Source of the DNA: Selaginella moellendorffii | Lineage: Eukaryota; Streptophyta; Lycopodiopsida; Selaginellales; Selaginellaceae | Direction: 5' to 3' | Length of the DNA stretch: 55,049 nt | Assembly (NCBI RefSeq): GCF_000143415.4 | Contig: NW_003314418.1 | Location: 73,223 to 128,271, forward strand | Part shown: positions 47,156-55,049 of the stretch, piece after piece | How the letters are laid out: each line of letters opens with the position of its first letter | Numbering within the stretch: position 1 is the stretch's first letter | The notes under the pieces: generated by a model | What the model saw: only the letters and a program-made list of their open reading frames with translations | Databases searched by the model: none | Told to the model about the DNA's origin: nothing | Made by a program: the position numbers and the translations under genes

Positions 47156-50100
47156 AAGATCGACGTCCTCGTCGATGCATATTCGAATTTAGACCACCGC
47201 AAAAGAAACAACTCCAGAAAAAGTTCATGGTGATCACACTATGTGAGAAATGCACCAACTTAAATGAGTTAAGAGGCAACCTCTTTGCCTAACACGGATG
47301 CACTACCAGCTCAGACACCTTTCGGTCATCGCCGACAAAGAAATGACCAATGGAGTTAGCCACCCTTGCTACTCTAGGTGTCACCCAGCTTACAAAAGTG
47401 TGATACGCCCTTGCCTGCAAGAACATAGAGAGAGAAGCTAGAGGCACCAACCCTCATGAACAAAGAAACCAAACTCGTCAGTAAGGTTTAGATAGACTAC
47501 TATAAACAGGCAGTTATAGTTGTTTACACGGTCACGCCCTTTTAACGGAATAAAGAACATCGACAGAGAGGCGGGTGATGTGACCAGTCGTCAATAGCTA
47601 CCCCATGACTAAAGATTTCACCATGCACATGAAGTGCCGAAGCCAATCTGCTTATACTGACCCAAACTCAAAGATTAATAGATGGACAATATCAAAGTTA
47701 TAGACAATGATAGCTTAGAAACTTAATTATCAGTGAGTATATCTTAGATTAGAACATAAAAGTATTCTAAGTAATTTATCATCTGATAAACTAGTATTAT
47801 AGGATAGAAACCACCAAGAGCACTATAGTTGGAAAACATAGGATTTACTATCTAAAAAAATTCAATAATCAGTGTATCATCAAGGAAACTTAATGATAAA
47901 ATTTAACTATCAAATATTGTAGATAGCATGCTAAACAACTTACAAAAGATAATTGAAAGAACACAAAGTATCATGAACCGACAAGCACAATGCTCACGAA
48001 TGTATCACCCGAAGGAAATAACATCCTAATCTATCAGAACTAACTCGAGCAATAATCAATAAAACAGAATGAATGTGGGAAAACCAACAAACACTCATTC
48101 ATGCTAACTATCGCACCAGCTAATTTGACTAAATCCTGATCAATAATACAAAGGAACTAGAGTTGTTTAAACAAGTGTTAACAATGTCCTACTAATGTTT
48201 CAAACCCAAAAGACCAATCCAAGGCAAACCACAAAGAACATGTGGTATTGTGAAAAGCCATAAACCATCAAAGAGAACAACTAACTATCATGAAAGAACA
48301 CCAATCATCCTATCAATGAAGATATGCATAATCATCGTCGAAAAAAGAATCTACCATCCCGAAGAACAGTGGATCATTCTATATCAACAATAATCAAGCA
48401 AAACCAGGATAATGAACTATCCTAAATGATAGTCAATCATCACCAATGATTGCTAGATGCAAAAATTAACTTCAATATTGAAACTAACAAGCCAAAATGC
48501 CTTCCGCAACAACTTCTAACAAATAAAGCAATGAGTATAAAACTCAAAGAACCAAAAGCTTAAAAAAGTTTATAGCCAAGTCTTGCTTAATAATGATCAC
48601 AAATCTTGCATGAACCAACTTCAATGCTAAAAATGAAATCATGGTACAACCCACAATATCCTCTTTAACACTTCTATAAGCTAAACTTCATAATGCCAAA
48701 GCTAATGAAGAGCATGTCTGCATCAATCCAAAAGCCAAACACAATGAAGTTATGCTCAACAAGTGATCATGAAACAATCCTCCATAAATCCATTTATAGC
48801 AAGACGTAACTCACTTCATAATAAATACAAGAAAAATTATCAATGATCAATATATCTTAATTGAAATCCAACAAGGATTCAATCACTTCAATATTGATCA
48901 CTAACTCTTCTTTTTATAAAGATACCATAATCCACGACTAAATCACTTTTCAAGGAAAAGCTCAAAGTTCAACCCCTACTAAATAATCTCATCTAGAACA
49001 TAATTAACTTAAACTTGCCACTCAGTTCATTTGAACATTAATACAGTTGCTAACTAGCAAATGCACGAATGCCAATAACATGAAACTATATGCAAATCAT
49101 CAACACTATCTTCATCAAGACTAATGAAACTCAATATCAAGCCTTTTGAAGAGACATTTCATTTCACTCAAATCTTAACATCAATAATGTCAATGACAAA
49201 GCATCACTTCAATGCCATCAACAACAAAGCTAGAAGAAAGCACGAGTGAATCACCACTCAAAGCTCTCTAGCATTTAAGCTAACCAAAGTCAAAGATACC
49301 TTAGTCAGTATCCGAGATTAATCCTCCAGCAAAACTCAGTTACAAATAACACTTCATCAAGGAATGAATCACCACATCCAAGACTCAATGAAATCTAACA
49401 CTATGGACTAAACATAACTAAATGATATCAATAGAGGGAGACTTGACATGCCAACATGGAAAACCCATGTAAGTCTAACGACACGATCCTCCACAACACC
49501 ATTCTGGTAAAGCAAACTCATCACTGATAAATCTTTATTGAGTGAAGCAAGTTTCAACAGTCTTCGACAAAGTTTACAAGCAATCACTAGTCGCAAGCAA
49601 CTAACAATCATTGTTTCAACTTGCCTTCACAAGACCCAACACTAAACTTATGCCATCAAGTCATATACTTGTCCAATATGAATGTAATACCCCAGATATG
49701 AGATATTGGTTCATGAACAAGCACAAACTAAATGATCACTCGAATCCAACTCAGTCGCAATAAGTTCACCAACTTGTTTAGCCAATAGCTCTAAGCATGC
49801 CTTGAAGAGGCTAGCTATGTGTGATCAACATTTAGTCAAAACTAAAGTGAAAACCATGAGATGGACTCATATTGATACACAACCTCCTCATAGACAAAGC
49901 TATAATACAGGTACCAACATCTCAACCTCAAACAACTAAGTTGAATATCACTATCTTTAACCAAGGGATAGGGCTACCAAGCCAAGGTAAGATTAGTGAG
50001 AGTTCACTATTCTCATAGAGTATAACGAAATGCAAAGTGCAACCTACAACCAAACATAATACTATAGAAGAAAGGCACAAAGGTCACCCTTCTTAGAAAA

Positions 50101-52102
50101 GCGCAATGGCCAATTTTTTACACCAACTCCAGACTCTATCCCACTCAATTGCTTTAGCCCCTAAAGTCAGGATCCCTTTTGGGCACATCATATAAACTAC
50201 CTACTAAGGTCTAAACCATCTAAAGTCAATTCCAACCCCTTCACTAGTTTGTATTAGCTTACAAAAATAGAATGGTTTTCGAACAAAGTGATCAATAGAT
50301 CAGCCATTGGAAAAGTTTAAAAAAATTTGGGGAAAATTTTCCATCCTAAAGAAAGAATGACTCTCAATCCAGAAATGCAAATTTTCAAGACTCAACCAAC
50401 TTCTTCTTACCTACAATTTTACATAAGTTCACCTCAACACCAATTTTTATGACCCATAGTATACTTAAGCCTCGAATATCTTTTGCCCACATTTCCAACA
50501 TTTAACACCGAGATCCATAAATGCAAAATGAACATTTAAAGCTTGATCATGAAGACTATATCTTCAAATATCCACATCGCACTAACACTCTTCTTCAACC
50601 ACCTTCAAGATCCAATGTGAAGCCAAAACATTAATAAGAAAAATGACATGGAAAATCAAGTTTTAAGGAAAATCTTCATTACTTAAATTAACAATGCCAC
50701 TTCCACTAACACAAGTGTTAACGATGTCAATGCCTCAACTACACACCTTCTCCATTCAACAATCTATTCCAAGTGCTAACGGATTAACCAACAAGCTATA
50801 GCAAATGAATGCTATAACCCATTTTCCAACACCTTATGGGCAAACCCTCAAGGAAACAACATACCAACTCAAGCTTAACATAATGGACCACCATCGAGAA
50901 TGCAGTCAAAGCTACTATAATGCTACTATATGTAAGTAGACTAACTTTTCCATCAACCACTTTGGGGTTGATCATCATTTAACCAAGCAACTTTGTAAAC
51001 ATATTGCTCATTATCACATGGATATGACATAAAATCACAATGACTTAATCATTAATCAAGCAACACCACAAGCAATGCCAATGTCACTACTACAAAGGTT
51101 TACATAAGTATCAAGTGTTAACTCGACTCGACAAAATGCAACATAAATGCCACACCCCACCAATAGAGACTTACAACACTCAACACCACTAACTTTTATT
51201 CACAACACGAACAAACTCATGCCACTCCCTTTCCAACCAAACTTAAAACTAATCCAACACCAAGCTACTCAAGGAGCAATAACAAGGTTCCTCGGAAAAG
51301 AATTAAGCATTGTAACATAAGTCTTCAATAGCAAGCCTAGACAAAATGGCTTAATGCTTCACCGCTATCCATCCCATGACTCACCACTTACAAGACCGTC
51401 ATTTCCAACATGCATCAAGGTAGGGACTCTTGATTGCATGATGTAAACACAAGCAATGAGTTGCACTTCATTGCAAATCATTTCTCCAAGAGGAGAAAAT
51501 GATTTACGTGTTTGATCTTTCGTCCTTGACGACTTTCTTTTCGGTTTCTACTTTGACCAAACCTCAAGCTTGCTTTTGCACTGCCTTCAGTCTAATCCAA
51601 GAAAATTTTATGAAAAAGCACAGTAAGTATTACCTGAACCAATAGACTAATCCCTATAATCTTGGTTGATCCACTTGTAATCATACCTAGGAAGGATCCA
51701 CTAATGCCGTGCTAAACAACTATGGACCAGCCTATTTGCCACTCATAGCAAACCCAGGGAAGGTTTACTTTCACCTATGGTACATGGAATAACTCATGGA
51801 ACCACTGATAGGCTAACATTAATCTTGCCAACTCAAAGCATAACCTCGAGTTGCTAATGTGCTTCACTCACAAGCCCAAGCACAAACTCATGCAAACGGA
51901 ACAACTCAGTCTATCCTATGAGCCCAAGAGCAAGCTCACATGATATTGTATAAAAAGGTAACCAAAATCCATAACCAAGGAACCAATGCGAAATCAATTT
52001 TAGCACCCAAATGTGTACTTACTCGGATTATCGTTTTCATCTCTGTGTATGCAACGAGATTAGTTGCCCAATCTCATTGAATACTACTCACTAAGACTCT
52101 TT
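47156..52102 (-). other. Internal region of the LARD-like element, no coding sequence seen
   Basis: About 5 kb, A-rich on the plus strand. Short recurring words (AATGATCA, CTTCAAT) give it a repetitive look but no tandem array. Fragments recur elsewhere in the window: about 50080-50990 at 4426-5310, and both ends in the 52.7-54.5 kb element. The ORFs of 60-83 codons on the minus strand show no recognisable domain. Confidence 0.7.
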
Positions 52103-52115
52103 CTCTGATACCAAA
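52103..52115 (-). promoter_or_regulatory. Primer-binding site, tRNA-Met type
   Basis: On the minus strand TTTGGTATCAGAG directly follows the LTR end; TGGTATCAGAG is complementary to the 3' end of plant initiator tRNA-Met. Confidence 0.88.
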
Positions 52116-52418
52116 TGTAGCGCATGTGGTTTTGACCCTTTATTCTATAGTGACTTCCCATAGCATAACCACGAAGTAGAACCTAAACCCTCCATATGCC
52201 ACATGTCACATACCACATGTCCAAAGGACAGTGGTGTGGAACCTGAGTTTCAGAGCCTTAAGCCACTGAACGAAGGAATAGTGTCAAACTCCCAAGTATG
52301 GAGCCAAGGAGTGACGGAACCAGTCCACAGAGCAACTCCTAAGCATACAACCCAAGGAGCGAAGGGACAGGAGCCCAGAGCAACTTAGAACAATCCTAGA
52401 GTAACTAGTGTCCCAATG
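52116..52418 (-). repeat. Part of the 5' LTR of the minus-oriented element
   Basis: Matches the first 300 bp of the LTR at 46011 (TGTAGCGCATGTGGTTTT...) and stops at TCCCAATG, where the plus-oriented LTR begins. The comparable site at about 46295 continues as CCCAATGCCAGG. Confidence 0.88.
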
Positions 52419-52750
52419 TGTCACAAATGTGACTTCGGGTATCAAAAGTTACCTATCTACTAGTTCTTTTGGATATTCTTTCCTTACTACCACGACGGCA
52501 GGAGGTCAGTATTGCTGGATCCTTTATTAGTCTCCACCTAAGCTAGTTGAGAAACTGGTCATCACATGTGCACTTAGACCGGAAGGGCACTAAGGAAGGA
52601 AATCCTACGTTATCATTTAGTCAAGCATATTTGACATGGTGATGAGAAAGGCATGTGTTACGTGGCATAAAGAGGGTTTAGGTTCCGCTTCGTGGTGTTA
52701 TCCTATGGTAAATCACCATAGGATAAAGGGTAAAAACCACTTGCGCTACA
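52419..52750 (+). repeat. 5' LTR with large internal deletion (332 bp)
   Basis: Starts TGTCACAAATGTG and ends TTGCGCTACA, both true LTR ends, but is 332 bp against 1,137 bp for the solo LTR. The sequence jumps from the TTGACATGGTGATGAGAAA block to GTGTTACGTGGCATAAAGAG. The 3' LTR of the same element passes through the deleted part, so the LTRs are unequal. Confidence 0.88.
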
Positions 52751-52763
52751 TTTGGTATCAGAG
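52751..52763 (+). promoter_or_regulatory. Primer-binding site, tRNA-Met type
   Basis: TTTGGTATCAGAG directly after the LTR end. Confidence 0.9.
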
Positions 52764-54479
52764 GATGAGTCTCAGTGAGTACTATATAATGAGATTGGGC
52801 AACTAGTTTCGTTGCATACACAGAGATGAAAACAATGATCCGAGTGGGTACACGTTTGGGTGCAAAGACTTCGCAATTGTTCCTTGGGTATGGATTTTGG
52901 TTACCATTTTTATCATAATATGTGAGCTTGCTTGTGGGCTCATAAGAGGGATTGAATTGTCCAGTTGCACGAGTTTGAACTTAGGCTCGTCAGTGAGGCA
53001 CATTAGCAACTCAAGGTTATACTTTGAGTTGGCAGGATTAATGTTTGCCTATCAGTGGTTCCATGAGTTTTTCCATGTACCATGGGTAAAGGCAAACTTC
53101 TCTGGGTTTGCTATAAGTGGCAAATAGGTTGGTCTGTAGTTGTTTTATTAGTTTCAATGTTGAAGTTGGCTTTTGCATTTAGCAATCATTGGTGATAATT
53201 AACTATCATTTAAAATAGTTGATTATCCTTATCAAAAGGTTTTGCTTGATTGTTGTTGATGTAGAATGATTCGCTGTTCTTTGGGATGGTAGATTCTTTC
53301 TTCGACAGTGATTATGCATCTCTTTATTGATAGGATGATTGATGTTCTTTTATGATAGTTACTTATTCTCTTTTATCGCTTATGGCTTTTTGCAATACCA
53401 CATATCCTTTGTGGTTTGCTCTGGCTTGGTCTCTTGGGTTTGAGACATCAATAAGATGTTGCTGACACTTGCTTAGGCAACTTGAATTCCTTGGTATTGT
53501 TTGTTGGGATATATTCAAATTGGCTTATTGCGATAGTTGACATGAATAAGTGTTTGTTGGTCTTACCACATTCATTCTATTCTGTTGATTGTTGCTCAAG
53601 TTAGTTTTGATAGATTTGAATATTATTTCCTTTGAGTGATACATTTGCGAGTATTCTACTTGCCAGTCAATGATATTTTGTGTTCTTTGAGTTATCTTTC
53701 GTAAGTTGTTTAGCATGCTATCTATAATCTTTAGTAGTTTAGTTTTCTCATTGAGTTTTCTTGATGATACATTGGCTATTGAATTTTGTTGGATGGTGAA
53801 TTCTATGTTTCCAAACATATGATGATCTTGGTGGTTCCTATACTATAATATTGGTTTATCGGATGATAACTTACTTGGAATACTTTTGTGTTCTAATCTA
53901 AGATTTATTCACTGATAATTAAGTCTCTCAAATATCATTGTCTCTGACTTTGATATTATCCATCTATTGATCTTTGAGTTTGGGCCAGTATAGGTAGACT
54001 AGCTTTAGCACTTCATGTGCATGGTGAAATCTTTGGTCATGGGGTAGCTACTATCGATTGGTCACATAACCCGCCTCTCTATCGATGTTCCTTATTCCGT
54101 TAAAAGGGTATAACCGTGTAAACAACTCTAACTACCTGTTTACAGTAGTCTATCTAAACCTTACCGACAGGTTTAGTTTCTTTGTTCAAGAGAGTTGGGG
54201 CCTCTGACTTCTCTTTCTATGTCCCTGTGGGAAGGGGCGTATCACACTTTTGTAAGCTGGGTGACACCTAGAGTAGCAAGGGTGGCTAACTCCGTTGGTC
54301 ATTTCCTTGTCGGTGACGGCCGAAAAGTGTCTGAGCTGGTAGCACATCCACGTTAGACACAGAGGTTACCCCTAACTCATTTAAGTTGGTGCATTTCTCA
54401 CAAAGTGTGAGTTTTTCTAGAGTTGTTTCCTTGGGAGTATTCTAGACTTGAGTATGCATTGACGAGGATGTCGATCTTC

Positions 54480-54494
54480 CCTAGGGGGGGAGAG
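54480..54494 (+). promoter_or_regulatory. Polypurine tract
   Basis: CCTAGGGGGGGAGAG directly before the 3' LTR at 54495. Confidence 0.88.
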
Positions 54495-55049
54495 TGTCGT
54501 GAATGTGACTTCGGGTATCAAAAGTTACCTGTCAGCTAGTCCTTTCGGATATTCTTTCTTTACTGCCACAATGGCAGGAGGTCGGTATTGCTGGATCCTT
54601 TATTAGTCTCCACCTAAGCTAGTTGAGAAACTGGTCATCACATGTGCACTTCAACCGGAAGGGCACTAAGGAAGGAATCCTACATTGTCATTTAGTCAAG
54701 CATACTTGACATGGTGACAAGAAACTCATGTTGTTGACTTGCACTTACTAATGTTAGGAACCCCTACGATATTGAGCTTGGTCCCTCAATATTCGCTAAA
54801 TAATAGCTTACCGTGTTTGCCAAACACCCTCGCTATCATGCTCTTTGTGTTAGTCTCATTTTGGTCTCAAATACTATTTATGGAAAGTGTCTAGATTTGC
54901 TCATTTGGCATATCTACAGAATGTAGAGATTGGCCTGAACACGATGGTATTCGTCCTGTGTCCAAATTTGCAATCTAGCACCATTCCATATTTGTAAGTT
55001 TCGAGCTTGTCCTAGAGACTAACTCCTGATACTAAGGGAGGCTTGGGGT
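54495..55049 (+). repeat. 3' LTR, cut by the window end
   Basis: Begins TGTCGTGAATGTGACTTCGG and follows the solo LTR (162 onward) to the GATACTAAGGGAGGCTTGGG block; 555 bp visible. Confidence 0.9.

Larger units (their letters stand above)
46011..52418 (-). mobile_element. Non-coding LTR retrotransposon (LARD-like), minus orientation, 5' LTR interrupted
   Basis: The 3' LTR is 46011-47139 (1,129 bp), the internal region is 47140-52115 (4,976 bp), and the visible part of the 5' LTR is 52116-52418, cut by a plus-oriented member of the same family. A polypurine tract (47140-47155) and tRNA-Met primer site (52103-52115) lie at the expected places on the minus strand. The internal region has no ORF over about 85 codons and no gag or pol motif, so the element must depend on proteins of another element. 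The remainder of the 5' LTR lies beyond the window. Confidence 0.88.
52419..55049 (+). mobile_element. Non-coding LTR element, plus orientation, nested in the LTR of the minus element
   Basis: Short 5' LTR 52419-52750, primer site 52751-52763, internal region 52764-54479, polypurine tract 54480-54494, and 3' LTR from 54495 to the window end. The internal region (1,744 bp) starts and ends like that of the 46-52 kb element but lacks about 3.2 kb of its middle. No gag or pol. The right end and target duplication are outside the window; CAATG would be the expected 5-bp duplication. Confidence 0.88.

Noticed and set aside
1-55049. tRNA, rRNA or other structured RNA genes
   Set aside because: None recognised by eye on either strand apart from the pol III box-like words at 38.6-39.1 kb. 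A tRNAscan/Infernal run would be needed to exclude weak cases.

Overview
The window reads as plant nuclear heterochromatin. The supported features are a plant-type SEC16 gene fragment, very short spliceosomal introns (38-62 bp), short CCCTAAA (plant telomere type) tracts, Ty3/Gypsy retrotransposons and tRNA-Met-primed LTR elements. The tiny introns and an assembly with N gaps and near-identical duplicated blocks suggest a lycophyte such as Selaginella moellendorffii. That organism call is inference; no database was searched. I see no intact ordinary single-copy host gene.

Layout. (1) 1-5.9 kb is a repeat mosaic: an LTR with a solo LTR of the same family nested in it, a 0.4-kb tandem repeat, a decayed relative of the transposase found at 25-33 kb, an antisense SEC16 fragment fused to retroelement sequence, and a fragment of a non-coding LTR element. 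(2) About 6.4-36.7 kb is one decayed Ty3/Gypsy element (gag, zinc knuckle, RT, RNase H, integrase and an extra 3' ORF region). Its integrase region is split twice. A 4,435-bp Gypsy element lies at 11317-15751 (233-bp LTRs, 5-bp TSD). An 18.1-kb DNA element lies at 16034-34145. (3) 37.2-40.2 kb has no gene I can defend, only a pair of short SINE-like repeats. (4) 40.3-43.0 kb is a second decayed Gypsy of the first element's lineage, running directly into the 3' half of a SEC16 gene (about 42985-45120, N gap inside). (5) 46.0 kb to the end holds two oppositely oriented members of a non-coding LTR family (LARD-like), one inserted into the LTR of the other.

The most unusual object is the 18.1-kb element at 16034-34145. 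It has 24-bp terminal inverted repeats and a 4-bp AAGT target duplication, and removing it rejoins the Gypsy reading region. It carries three things. The first is a minus-strand, multi-exon gene with a ParB-like domain, a possible degenerate methyltransferase-like segment, an acidic tract and a HAD/FCP1-like domain. The second is two tandem copies of a plus-strand transposase-like gene (cysteine-rich N-terminal part; D...TDN...GHTHED motifs, DUF7869-like), each broken in a different way. The third is about 38 copies of a dispersed palindrome (core GGCATGAGGCCTCATGCC). I noticed no copy of it outside the element. Several copies make up most of very short introns of the minus-strand gene, all in phase 1, and others are read through as codons. 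A mobile element whose own palindromic repeat is tied to intron formation is the candidate new system here.

How the parts could work together (inference): the plus-strand gene would supply the transposase, the TIRs and the promoter-proximal 36-bp palindrome would be its DNA sites, and the ParB-like/HAD protein would be an accessory DNA-binding or regulatory partner. As assembled, both transposase copies and the HAD part are damaged, so this copy is probably inactive.
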